Source of the DNA: Penaeus vannamei
Lineage: Eukaryota; Arthropoda; Malacostraca; Decapoda; Penaeidae
Direction: 5' to 3'
Assembly: GCF_042767895.1 (NCBI RefSeq)
Contig: NC_091577.1
Location: forward strand, 15,092,566 to 15,102,565
DNA: 10,000 nucleotides
A program made the position numbers and the translations under genes. Under the pieces are notes generated by a model. The model saw nothing but the letters and a program-made list of their open reading frames with translations. It was not told the origin of the DNA and made no database searches. This document shows, piece after piece, positions 1-7,963 of the stretch. Every line of letters begins with the position of its first letter. The first letter of the stretch is position 1.

Positions 1-95
1 AACTTCATTGATGCTTGGATATTACTGTTCTTCTATTGTAAAACCTGTTTTGTTACCAACCTACTTGCAGTGGGTCTCACATGTGTGACATCCAG

Positions 96-123
96 AAAAA
101 AAAAAAAAAAAAAAAAAAAAAAA
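96..123. repeat. (A)28 homopolymer tract
   Basis: An uninterrupted run of 28 A separates AT-rich sequence on the left from a CpG-containing stretch on the right (124-290). It could be the poly(A) tail of a retroposed copy whose body lies in 1-95 and beyond the window edge. No AATAAA lies 10-30 bases upstream, so a simple homopolymer expansion is equally possible. Confidence 0.9.
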
Positions 124-276
124 CATATCCGGGCGTCCTGTCGGTGCAATGCTAGATTGGAGCTTGCGCTCTGATTTTGTTGCCTGTGGTACGCGTTGTG
201 TGGCGTGCAAGCAGGTTCCCGGACTGGCCTGCACGCCGATTTTGAAGCTGCCCGGAAACCATCATTTACGGCTTGG

Positions 277-333
277 AAATGTACCAGCTCTAGTGGGTTA
301 AGAGTCAGTCTCTTAGACTGATAATATACATTT
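277..333 (+). ncRNA. tRNA-Lys(CUU)-like fold lacking a T arm; SINE head or tRNA relic
   Basis: Bases 277-283 (AAATGTA) pair perfectly with 327-333 (TACATTT) as an acceptor-like stem. An A-box-like stretch (AGCTCTAGTGGG, 286-297) forms a short D arm with GAG at 302-304. An exact 5-bp anticodon stem, TCAGT/ACTGA (305-309 and 317-321), encloses the seven-base loop CTCTTAG, with T before and A after the anticodon CTT (312-314). There is no B box (GGTTCRANNCC) and no T arm, so this is not a normal nuclear tRNA gene. The fold resembles a decayed tRNA-Lys-derived SINE head. A chance fold is possible. Confidence 0.35.
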
Positions 334-1341
334 GCAGGCATTCCTGCTTTGTTTTTATTGTGATATGTAATCCATGCAGGCATTTATTTGTCTCTAAACA
401 AGTACTAACCTGTACTGAAATGTTCAATAAGGAAACTTTGTTCTTTAATATTTGGTATACTTTTTTTTGTATATTTTGGTTTCATTATAGTTACTGTTAT
501 GTTACAGTATGTTGATTTTTGTAATACAAGGATCCTCTTTTGTGTATACACAAAAATTTGTCTGACAATTAATATCTAGTCTTAATAAGAAGGAGCAATG
601 GTTACACACTACCTAATAGTTGTTGCATTTTTCATTTTACTTTATGTGGACTGATACAGGTATGGCATAGATTGGGTATGTATGCATTATTTACCTGTAT
701 ATGAACAAATAATGGCTAGTCTAGGTCTTTTCGGGATATAACGAGGTCATACACTGTAGTATGAGCTTATACTACATTGAATCTCAAGTTAGGTGGTATT
801 TTTTTCATACAAAAATTTATTTATTATTGTATAGGATCTGATGAGAGGAAAATGTTATCACAAGATGAAATGCATTCTTAGGGATCTCAAGAATATACAG
901 TAATGTGATGTGCTAAGAAGCTCTTGTTATGTATTTTGCTATTATGTCCTAAAGATAGGAAAGAAATGTCTCAATTATAACTTATCTTCACCTATTAATA
1001 TATTTGCCATTTGAACTACTGCAATGTATAGTAATGTATTTTGCTATTAAATTACTAGAAGACATATGGTTTGATTTTTATTCATTTTTGTCTCTTTCCT
1101 GCTGCTTTAAGATAAATATATCTTTGGAAGATTTCACTGTTCAAATGAGGCAGGTGTCAGCAATTTTGTTTCCTAATACAGATATTCCAGTGTAAATAAT
1201 TGACACCTTTCTTGAGAGGACATGTATGTTTTATGAAAAAGTTATTTTTTTGAAGGTATTAAGTTAAACTAGACATTTAAAGCTTCCTCTCCAAATTATG
1301 CTTATCTTCCCAATGTTGTCATTGTTATTCACAATATTTTG
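334..1341. other. AT-rich DNA without a recognisable gene
   Basis: About 1 kb of AT-rich sequence with frequent stops on both strands. The only structure seen is a 19-base near-repeat (one mismatch) at 925-943 and 1031-1049, and an 8-bp inverted pair AGGTGTCA/TGACACCT at 1152-1159 and 1201-1208. A 63-codon open frame on the plus strand (1004-1195) has no recognisable motif and biased low-complexity composition. It could be intron, UTR or intergenic DNA. Confidence 0.6.
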
Positions 1342-1372
1342 ATTCATTCCAACACCTTAGGTAGGAATGAAT
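1342..1372. repeat. Perfect 9-bp hairpin
   Basis: ATTCATTCC (1342-1350) is exactly inverted as GGAATGAAT (1364-1372) around a 13-base loop. It is the first of three perfect inverted repeats within 165 bases. Its function is unknown. Confidence 0.75.
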
Positions 1373-1380
1373 ATAGTCTG

Positions 1381-1423
1381 ATTGTACATTGATGGTCCTT
1401 TGGTAAGAATGACAATGTACAAT
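1381..1423. repeat. Perfect 11-bp hairpin
   Basis: ATTGTACATTG (1381-1391) is exactly inverted as CAATGTACAAT (1413-1423) around a 21-base loop. The stem is too short for a normal pre-miRNA. It may be the remnant of a short inverted-repeat element. Confidence 0.75.
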
Positions 1424-1482
1424 GAGATTATATTTACATACCCCAAAAGCTGAAGAATACTCCCACCTCTCCATAACTCATT

Positions 1483-1504
1483 CCCTCCATTTATGCATGG
1501 AGGG
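1483..1504. repeat. Perfect 8-bp hairpin
   Basis: CCCTCCAT (1483-1490) is inverted as ATGGAGGG (1497-1504) around a 6-base loop. It is the third of the cluster and is more GC-rich than its surroundings. Confidence 0.7.
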
Positions 1505-1601
1505 TGACAGGAATTCAACATTGGGCTTGTCCCAGCCACAGTTTGCTAGTCCCTCACAGACATTGTCTATATCCATCTGTTTGTTTAATGTTTGAAAATA
1601 A

Positions 1602-2520
1602 ATGTGCTAGACATCAAAGGTCATAGCACTATGGTAAAGTATTACATCGGAAAGGGCAAAGGAGAGTTAAAGATTACGATAAAATGTGTTAGATGTCAAG
1701 GGCTTGAGAGCATTATAGGATAGCATGTTAGTGAAAAGGGGAAAAAAAGGGAACAAGTGAACTAGAGCAGAAATTACTATAGAGAGGAGGGTTAAGGAGG
1801 TAGGGCGACAGTGAATTATAGTGTATCTGTCACTGGGGAAGGTATAAGAAAAATGTTCAAGGAAGAATAGAGATAGCTGTTGAAGAGTAGGAGAGAAATC
1901 CGGGGAGAGGGGAAGGTGTTAGGTGTGAAAGATTGGAGGGTGTTGTATGAAATTTTGGCAACAAAAAGGAGGGAAGTAAATGAAATAGAGCAGTAATTAA
2001 TAAATGGGAAAGGTTAAGGAGGTAGAACAATTAAATGAATTGCATTGTATCTGTGACTGGGGAAGGAATAGGGGTAATAGGTGATAATGGTAAATATGGT
2101 TGTCTTAGTAATAGGGGATTAGGTATCTGAGGGTTGAGATAAAGGATCAGGAGTAGGTGAAGGAGTAGTGTCCGCAGGTTCGATAGGGAGGATGGGGACT
2201 GGGGAAGGGTGAAGAGATTCATGTTTGTATTCAGGAGGAAGTGGGAGGGATAGTGGGGAAGGATGGGGTTTTGGGGGGGGTTTAGTTTGGGTGGTATGGA
2301 TGGTTTGGGTGGTTGAGAGGATGATGTATGTGGAAAAGAATGGGGTTTTGGGGAAGGATTTCGTTTGGGTGGTTGAGAGGATGAGATATTTTGGGAAAGG
2401 ACAGGGGGTCTATAAGGGGGTAGAGTTGGGACATTGTTCAAGGAAACAGAGGTGGCTGTTGGAGAAGTAGGAGGACAAAAATCCAGGGGATGAGAAAGGG
2501 GCATTGAGGAAGTCAGTGAA
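1602..2520. repeat. Three diverged direct repeats, purine-rich on the plus strand
   Basis: Three copies begin with a related motif: ATGTGCTAGACATCAA (1602), ATGTGTTAGATGTCAA (1684) and GTGTTAGGTGTGAA (about 1916). Copies 2 and 3 also share GAGCAG, GGTTAAGGAGGTAG, GTATCTGT.ACTGGGGAAGG, TGTTCAAGGAA and AAATCC.GGG in the same order. Copy 2 reaches the last two motifs about 340 bases sooner, so it looks like an internally deleted version of copy 3, and copy 1 like a short fragment. The plus strand is strongly G/A-biased. This points to tandem duplication of a mobile-element or minisatellite-like segment. Confidence 0.6.
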
Positions 2521-2530
2521 GTATCAGGAA
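2031..2530 (-). pseudogene. Proline/serine-rich open frame, possible retroelement ORF fragment
   Basis: The minus strand is open for about 165 codons, down to a TAA at 2031-2033, and reads as a Pro/Ser/Thr/Leu-rich low-complexity polypeptide with segments such as PPTSPTATS, QPPKRNPSPKP and PSIPPKLNPPQNP. Towards its N-terminus the frame runs directly into the AT satellite, where it encodes only Tyr/Ile runs, so no credible start codon remains. The neighbouring repeat at 1684-1914 encodes the same start and end of this frame but carries a stop and lacks the middle. No domain is recognised. Low-complexity Pro-rich segments occur in the first ORF of some non-LTR elements, which is one possible origin. 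A purely compositional frame is the alternative. Confidence 0.3.
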
Positions 2531-2534
2531 GAAT

Positions 2535-2535
<1 letters not shown>

Positions 2536-2569
<34 letters not shown>
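2536..2569. repeat. (GATA)n tetranucleotide repeat
   Basis: About eight units of ATAG/GATA open the satellite on its left side. They are mirrored by TATC units at 3663-3702. Confidence 0.9.
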
Positions 2570-2753
2570 TAGATATAGATATATATAGATAAATATATAT
2601 ATATATATATAAATAAATATAAATATATAAATAAATATAGATATATAAATAAATATAAATATATAAATAGATAGATAGATAGATATAGATATAGATATAT
2701 ATAGATAAATATATATATATATATAAATAAATATAAATATATAAATAAATATA
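2553..2753. repeat. 116-base-period tandem duplication within the satellite
   Basis: The ordered string of GATA units, ATATATAGATAAAT, an (AT)n run and AAATAAATATAAATATATAAATAAATA occurs twice, with ATATATAGATAAAT at 2581 and again at 2697. This is a higher-order duplication, not simple slippage. Confidence 0.7.
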
Positions 2754-2761
2754 AATAAATA

Positions 2762-2831
<70 letters not shown>

Positions 2832-2933
2832 TATAAATAAATATAAATATATATATATAAATATAAATATATAGATAGATATAAATGTGTATATAAAGAT
2901 ATAAATATGTATATATAAATATAAATGAATATA

Positions 2934-2974
<41 letters not shown>

Positions 2975-2977
2975 TAT

Positions 2978-3009
<32 letters not shown>

Positions 3010-3062
3010 ATATAAACATAAATATATATATGTATATACAAATATAAATATCTATCTATCTA

Positions 3063-3116
<54 letters not shown>

Positions 3117-3123
3117 TATATAT

Positions 3124-3191
<68 letters not shown>

Positions 3192-3212
3192 TGAATATGA
3201 ATATGAATATAA

Positions 3213-3249
<37 letters not shown>

Positions 3250-3282
3250 AATATGAATATATATATATATATATAAATATGA

Positions 3283-3313
<31 letters not shown>

Positions 3314-3355
3314 AATATGAATATATATATGTATATATATATAAATACAAATATC

Positions 3356-3402
<47 letters not shown>

Positions 3403-3403
3403 C

Positions 3404-3562
<159 letters not shown>

Positions 3563-3595
3563 ATATATAAATAGATATATATATGATATATATAA

Positions 3596-3642
<47 letters not shown>

Positions 3643-3662
3643 ATTAAATATCTATATATCTA

Positions 3663-3702
<40 letters not shown>
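3663..3702. repeat. (TATC)n tetranucleotide repeat
   Basis: About ten TATC/CTAT units near the right edge of the satellite, the complement of the left-edge GATA array. A short further TATC array lies at about 3050-3066. Confidence 0.9.
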
Positions 3703-3745
<43 letters not shown>

Positions 3746-3746
3746 T

Positions 3747-3994
3747 TTTTCAGTTTCACACAAGCCACCCATCTCGCAAATATTTTCTTTGAATCCGATG
3801 ATTAACAGTGTAGTATGTGTGAATCCGTTGTCGTTTTCCATCGCATAAGGGCGATTCAGGAAATAAAAGTTTTCGCGTTACAGAACAAGCTGCTAAAAAT
3901 GCTTAAGAAAATGAGCTTATATTTCATAATATGTGCGACGAAAGAATGTAGGCGATTAACAAGAACTAGCAATGTACATCGTAAGAAATGTTAG
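3747..3994. other. Mixed-composition spacer without a recognised gene
   Basis: Sequence between the satellite and the retrotransposon fragment. A polypyrimidine run followed by CAG at 3739-3751 resembles a plus-strand splice acceptor, but no coherent coding frame follows. The short phrase TGAATCCG recurs at about 3790 and 3820. Nothing else is recognised. Confidence 0.5.
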
Positions 3995-4645
3995 CAACGC
4001 TTCGTGTTAAACTCTACGGGGTGCGATCCATGCTTCACGCTCATGGTAACAGATGTTGATGAGGAAATTGTGAACTGCATTAAGCGTAACGTAACTTATG
4101 CAAGAGAGCGCAATTTTAACATTCAATTTGTATGGATACCGTCGCATGTTGGTATACGCAAGCACAACCATGTAGATAAATTGGCGAAAGAGGCTTGTAG
4201 CAAAGATATTGTAAATATAGATCTTGGGATGCCTCTTGTTAGGGTTGCACATATATTAAAAAGTTCTCATGAAGAACTGATAGATCTGACGAGTTCACAA
4301 AGGCCTGAAAGCTATAGTATAAGGCACTACGATCAGTATAGAGATTGTAAGCCATCCTATGGGTGGCACCGAAGTAAAACTAGACAATGTGACGTGGTTA
4401 TTGCCATAATACGTTTAGGTTATAGAATGTACTGGCAACTGCAAGGTGCAAGAAGTGCAGATGAATCTAGATGTAGACTGTGTAACGAGGAAAATAAGCG
4501 AACGCTTGAGCATTATATCTCGGAGTGTCATGCGATACAGCCTTTCAAACCAACTAACATGAGGTATTAAGAACTATGTGATTATTTTATAGCATCTGAT
4601 ACATTGGAAGATATATTCATGCTATATCCTAATTTTACTATGTAA
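3995..4645 (+). pseudogene. Non-LTR retrotransposon ORF2 3' fragment: RNase H C-terminus plus CCHC motif
   Basis: This is the C-terminal end of a retrotransposon polyprotein that in full copies carries endonuclease, reverse transcriptase and RNase H. Counting from the GTG at 4004, residues 43-64 hold the RNase H signature VWIPSHVGI followed by HVDKLAKEA. The late catalytic Asp (D58) is kept, the usual G-N-E before it is lost, and the earlier D, E and D residues are absent because the copy is 5'-truncated. After IRLGYRMYW comes a zinc-knuckle-like C157-x2-C160-x9-H170-x4-C175, typical of the end of Jockey- and I-like ORF2 proteins. An in-frame TAG (3992-3994) closes the frame upstream. A TAA at 4568-4570 interrupts it, yet the same frame continues as ELCDYFIASDTLEDIF to a TAA at 4643-4645, so the first stop is a nonsense mutation. 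This is a dead copy. The exact clade is uncertain. Confidence 0.88.
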
Positions 4646-4888
4646 AACTATTATAATCATAGAACACATCACAGAACACTGTTTTGTAAGCACAAAGGCA
4701 AAGGTAGATCAACTTAAGTAATATACGTTTGTATGCTGTATGACATATTCCCATTTTACCATGTATAATTACTGCAATCACAGAATACTGTACCCTGTCG
4801 AATTTATGTGAATATATGCAACACTGTAATCACGATTGCCCACGCCTGAGCAGTTAGCCAGGGTGGTAAACAAACTTACTTTACTTAA
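4646..4888 (+). mobile_element. 3' UTR and tail of the non-LTR retrotransposon
   Basis: The sequence after the ORF2 relic contains a diverged duplication: 4620-4682 and 4734-4790 share TGCT.TAT, TTTTAC.ATGTA and CA.AGAA.ACTG in order. It then runs through GCCTGAGCAGTTAGCCAGGG to a short-unit tail, CTTACTTTACTT (4876-4887). Such short tandem tails, in place of poly(A), are common on some non-LTR elements. The right boundary at about 4888 is inferred from where the tail stops. Confidence 0.6.
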
Positions 4889-5328
4889 TGGTAAGATTAT
4901 TTCGTTATCTATTTATCAGTTTTGACCACAATCTAATAAATGCGTAAACATTTGAAAAATAACTGTACTTATCAAATTGTAAGCGACGCAAAATAAAAGC
5001 TCGAGCCATTTGTCCTTCACGTATTTTTTCAGTCATTTAAAGATAAAAAAAAATATGTACATACCGTTATTCTCTACTGAGGTTCTTTAAATCTAAACAA
5101 ACTTCACCAATGTTTCCTAAAGTGTAGGTCTTCCAACGAATCGCAAAATATTTACAGAAAACTCAATTCTCTTTGGTAACTGAATCATATCTAGTTTTTT
5201 CTTTCCGTTTAAAAATAAAAAAAATCACCATTTAATAGAACTTCGAGAGCTTTTCATTATTACATTGAATGCAACGCCGAAAATATTTACGTTATGAAAG
5301 TTAAAAATCTTCAAATCAAGTTACTTAC
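4889..5328. other. AT-rich DNA without a gene; possible minus-strand intron
   Basis: No coding signature is seen on either strand. If the candidate exon at 5329-5366 is real, this stretch is the start of its first intron, read leftwards. Several A- or T-rich runs are present, and TTTTTTCAG at 5023-5031 is an acceptor-like string without a following frame. Confidence 0.45.
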
Positions 5329-5366
5329 AGCGACGCGCGTTGATAGAGAGCAATGGACACCGCCAT
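5329..5366 (-). CDS. Candidate first coding exon (12 codons) with strong splice donor
   Basis: On the minus strand, ATG (5366-5364) sits in the context AAGATGGCGG, which is both a good Kozak context (A at -3, G at +4) and the core of the YY1-type motif often found at the start codons of housekeeping genes. The reading frame gives MAVSIALYQRAS plus two bases, then GTAAGTAA (5328-5321), a near-ideal splice donor. The short peptide with hydrophobic and Arg residues and no acidic ones would suit the beginning of a mitochondrial targeting sequence, but that is speculation. The second exon is not identified in the window. The neighbouring CpG-rich stretch fits a promoter. A coincidental ATG plus GTAAGT is the alternative. 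Confidence 0.35.
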
Positions 5367-5560
5367 CTTATAGAGCGGGAAAAATATAATGGGTTCCTAC
5401 TTAGTTAAAGCTGCAGCGGCCTCATATTTATCGGTAAATGACAAATATACGCTCGACGTTCGGAAGACGATCGTGTCATCGTAATACGAGGCGCAGGATC
5501 CCATGGGCACGCCTCCACACACGCGCCAAATGACAAGACGTGCGGACGTCTCACGCGCAA
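5367..5560 (-). promoter_or_regulatory. CpG-rich stretch, candidate promoter of the minus-strand exon
   Basis: Bases 5446-5560 hold about 16 CpG dinucleotides, far denser than the surrounding DNA, and include a perfect hairpin AGACGT-GCGG-ACGTCT (5536-5551). It lies immediately upstream (minus sense) of the AAGATGGCGG start context. It could instead be the terminal region of the adjacent transposon. Confidence 0.3.
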
Positions 5561-6058
5561 ATTGGTAACATTTTCAAACGTTTCTGCGAAACATTTCTTG
5601 AAATCTCAAAAGCCTTGAAATTCCTGTTGGGAGATCTATTACAAAAAACGAAGGAAAAAAAAGAAGAAATCGGTCTATAAATAAAAACACGGCTGTCAGG
5701 TGTCCGCCTCATTAAGCGGGTCTGCGGCGGGGGTGAACTCCCTCTTCTTCCCACTTTGTGGCGGATACAACCGGACAGCTTCTATATAAAAAAAAAAACG
5801 TGGATGGCACTTTCTTTGTTTTCTCTAATGATTTAATATAAAAAAAATACTGCGAGAGATAATCGGATCGCATGCCAGGACTCTTGGACCACTCCTCCAA
5901 GTCCCTCCACAGTCGCTTTATAGCCTGCGTATGCACAGACGAGTCTTTAGGGTCAACAAAATCTTCTGAATGATTTACGACTTTGTGGTCTTAGCCGTGG
6001 TCTTTTCATGAGCGATAAGCTGCCCAACCGTCACTGCTTATTGTGCTCCCTTGTAGAA

Positions 6059-6092
6059 TTTTTTTTTTCTTTTTTTTTTTCTTTTTTTTTAA
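6059..6092. repeat. T-rich tract (A/G-rich on the coding strand) inside the transposase relic
   Basis: About 32 bases of T interrupted by single Cs. On the minus strand they encode about ten Lys codons between SLSL and ILQGST, where the family normally has only one to three basic residues. A second tract (6371-6391) encodes KKKKRKK in the same relic. Confidence 0.85.
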
Positions 6093-6551
6093 TGAAAGGG
6101 ATGAGCGTCTCGGCGCTTCGATCTTATCTTTAACTTTAAGTGGAACAATGAATTTCTTTTTTGATTCTCTTTCATTTCCGCCAAACACCCACACTTGCTT
6201 CAGAAGACTACCTCGGTTATATTTCTTACGAACAAGTCTCGTCTATCTCGACGCAGGTAATATTGGCTTTTGAATCTGAAGCCATTTCTCCGTAACTTCC
6301 GAGCAAAAGCCCCTCCAATTCACACGTGCAGTTGAAAAAAATAGACAGGTAATGATTGTCTTCTGATTCCATTTTTTTCTTTTTTTTTTCTTAGTCAGTG
6401 GTTTACAAAAAATAATAATTTGGATGGTGAGAGGTGCGCGCCTTGAAGGAAGGTCCCTGCGTAATCGCTGATCAAGTAAGCGCAACTCCTGCACCGATTT
6501 GGTGATTTTTTCCCACCGTCCGCTGCACCACACGCGTTCTTTTCTCTACCT

Positions 6552-6599
6552 GCACGGTGCAAGGTCTATATAAGTACTTATATAGACCTTGGCACGGTG
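6552..6599. mobile_element. 32-bp perfect palindrome with 8-bp target-site duplications; minimal transposon
   Basis: Bases 6560-6591 are an exact palindrome (half-site CAAGGTCTATATAAGT) and are bordered without a gap by GCACGGTG on both sides (6552-6559 and 6592-6599). That is the anatomy of two fused 16-bp terminal inverted repeats inserted with an 8-bp target-site duplication. Removing 40 bases (palindrome plus one repeat copy) joins the CPICSSPC frame of the transposase to the RVWCSGRWEK frame, apart from one TAG, so the insertion postdates the host element. The 8-bp duplication and CARGG-type end resemble hAT elements, but this is an inference. A Merlin relative is also possible. Confidence 0.85.
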
Positions 6600-6759
6600 A
6601 ACTACAGATCGGGCACTCGACATCGGTGGGTAATAAACCGTGGTTTCTTAAGAAAGTTAATGGCTTTTCAGTTTTGTGATATTCCTTTATAATATCCAAA
6701 TAGTTCCAGTCACAACCCTCGCACTTCCTCTCCATTTTGCACTTTCTTTCGATATACAT

Positions 6760-6982
6760 TTACCCGCCAAGTAACATCTGTAATTCATTATCAAGTAAGT
6801 AAGGTCTTGCTACTTGTCGATGTTACACAAATACAGCGCCGGGGGAGCGCGTAAGAGATGGTCCAAGTACCTGCCACTGCAGAAACTATGCACAGAGTGA
6901 CTGTGTTACTTATGCACCGGTGGGGCCAGACCTGTGACAATACTGTACAGTGCTGCTTTTCCTATTTCAGATGTCTTAGCGC
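6760..6982. other. Upstream flank of the transposase relic
   Basis: Mixed composition with a GC-rich patch at 6835-6855. It should contain the 5' terminus of the Merlin-type element (minus sense), but no inverted repeat matching the region below 5696 could be seen by eye. Confidence 0.35.
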
Positions 6983-7030
6983 CAATAATGGATGATGTAT
7001 TACAGTTATGTAATATATGATCCATTATTG
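6983..7030. repeat. 48-nt near-perfect hairpin
   Basis: CAATAATGGAT (6983-6993) pairs exactly with ATCCATTATTG (7020-7030). Inside, after one mismatch, ATGTATTAC pairs with GTAATATAT (one G-T wobble) around the loop AGTTAT (7004-7009). The total is about 20 pairs in 21 positions. A further copy of TGATCCATTAT follows at 7039-7049. It is shorter than a typical animal pre-miRNA, so a small inverted-repeat element is at least as likely. Confidence 0.75.
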
Positions 7031-7517
7031 TCATTATTGATCCATTATCAGCGTGCGTTATTCGTGTAATGCCTAATTCTATCTCTCTCCTTCTCCATCT
7101 ATCAAATATCCTAAAATATTCAGTACAATGTTTATTTATCAATGTACCTGATAAGTATCACGAACATTTAAGTATCCGGTGGTTAACTGTTTCCTGTGGC
7201 TTCCATTTTCTATATTAAGACTAAACTATGTTAAGGTTATTGGTCGATACTCAAATTTGCCATTAAATGCACAGTATGTTGAAACGAGTGTTAAACTGCG
7301 TCACATAGCATATTGAACATTTATGTTCATAATTGGCGGAAGATTACTTGCACTCTTTGATTTTAACAATGAAAAGCCAAACTTTACTTAGAAACACAGA
7401 GGTGAAACTTACCTGTTAGGCATATGGTAGCATACGATTATTAAAAAGTAAGTTCATTGTTGCGATGTTGGGTATTAAAAAAATGGTTCCGCGCCTCTGG
7501 CATTACCTCATAACTTG
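7031..7517. other. AT-rich DNA without a recognised gene
   Basis: No coding motif, RNA gene or mobile element is recognised. A 78-codon minus-strand frame that overlaps the hairpin (6906-7142) shows no family motif and no coding-like composition. Confidence 0.5.
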
Positions 7518-7610
7518 TCAAAACTCCCGCCGGACCCTTCTCCCCCTGCTGGACATCATGTCATGACGTTTTAAAACTTCCGCGCGACACATTTGCCCAC
7601 TGGTGGCCAT
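7518..7610 (-). CDS. Possible 30-codon small ORF in a GC-rich patch
   Basis: On the minus strand an ATG (7610-7608) in the context AAGATGGCC opens 30 codons rich in Arg, Met and Ser, to a TGA at 7520-7518. It lies in a locally GC- and CpG-richer patch (about 7485-7612) inside AT-rich DNA. The start context is the same AAGATGGC seen at 5369-5362. No family is recognised and no splice donor precedes the stop. It could be an upstream ORF or a fortuitous frame near a promoter. Confidence 0.15.
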   Translation of the reverse strand: MATSGQMCRAEVLKRHDMMSSRGRRVRREF

Positions 7611-7898
7611 CTTCTAAGAAAGGCCTATTGTTTTGCGTACTGTGTTTATATTTATTGATATCGAGTGACGATTTTTAAAATATTGAGATTTATTTAACTC
7701 TCACATACATCATAACTTTGTTATTATCAAGTTGCAGAGGTAAAACCATAGAAGAAAAGTTTTTTATTTTCGTTTATTACGTCCAATGAAGATAAAAATT
7801 TCCTTCTAACTGACGGCTGTGTGGAACTAAAGCTATTCCTTTTTCTTATTTAAGCCTGTTTTACCTCATAATTTCCCTAATATACTTCATGCCCTGCC

Positions 7899-7963
7899 AT
7901 GATGGCCAAGGAACCTAAGAAGACGGCCAAGGAACCGGCCAAGTCGCCCAAGGAACTTGAAAG

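Larger units (their letters stand above)
5696..6759 (-). pseudogene. Decayed Merlin-type (ISXO2-like, IS1016/IS1595-related) transposase
   Basis: A cut-and-paste DNA transposase relic. From the N-terminus (ATG at 6759 or 6735): CEGCDWN, a FLRNHGLLP helix and a CPIC zinc-ribbon half (Cys49/52) match the ISXO2 head. After the palindromic insertion at 6560-6599 come RVWCSGRWEK, LTIQIIIF and VNWRGFCSEV. The catalytic core follows: VEIDE (6252-6238, first Asp), NRG..LKQVWVFGGNERESKKK, ISSDGWAAY (second Asp at 6032-6030), VVNHSEDFVDP and VHTQAIKRLWRDL. In that last motif the usual catalytic Glu of H-T-x-x-I-E is Lys (codon 5918-5916). The C-terminus RLYPPQSGKKRE lies in another frame and ends at TGA 5698-5696. 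Damage includes frameshifts on both sides of VEIDE, TGA at 6008-6006, TAA at 5993-5991, a frameshift in an A-rich run near 5795, and poly-Lys tracts. The protein is non-functional. Terminal inverted repeats were not found. Family assignment rests on motif order recognised by eye. Confidence 0.88.

Noticed and set aside
33..383. 116-codon minus-strand frame including a poly-Phe run
   Set aside because: It reads through the (T)28 tract and shows no domain. The open length comes partly from the homopolymer and the CpG-rich stretch.
1596..1601. AATAAA as a polyadenylation signal
   Set aside because: It has no supporting coding region upstream, and AATAAA is expected often in DNA this AT-rich.
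4007..4252. 81-codon minus-strand frame opposite the RNase H relic
   Set aside because: It is an antisense shadow of the recognised retrotransposon frame.
5693..5779. Imperfect inverted repeat CTGTC..GTCCGCC / GGCGGATAC..GGACAG that looked like a small MITE
   Set aside because: The stretch reads as the natural C-terminus of the transposase (RLYPPQSGKKRE to the stop at 5696), so the partial complementarity is probably fortuitous.
6371..6395. T-rich tract followed by TTAG, resembling a plus-strand splice acceptor
   Set aside because: It lies inside the antisense transposase relic and no plus-strand coding frame follows.
6906..7142. 78-codon minus-strand frame upstream of the transposase
   Set aside because: It spans the 48-nt hairpin, has no recognised motif and does not connect in frame to the transposase.
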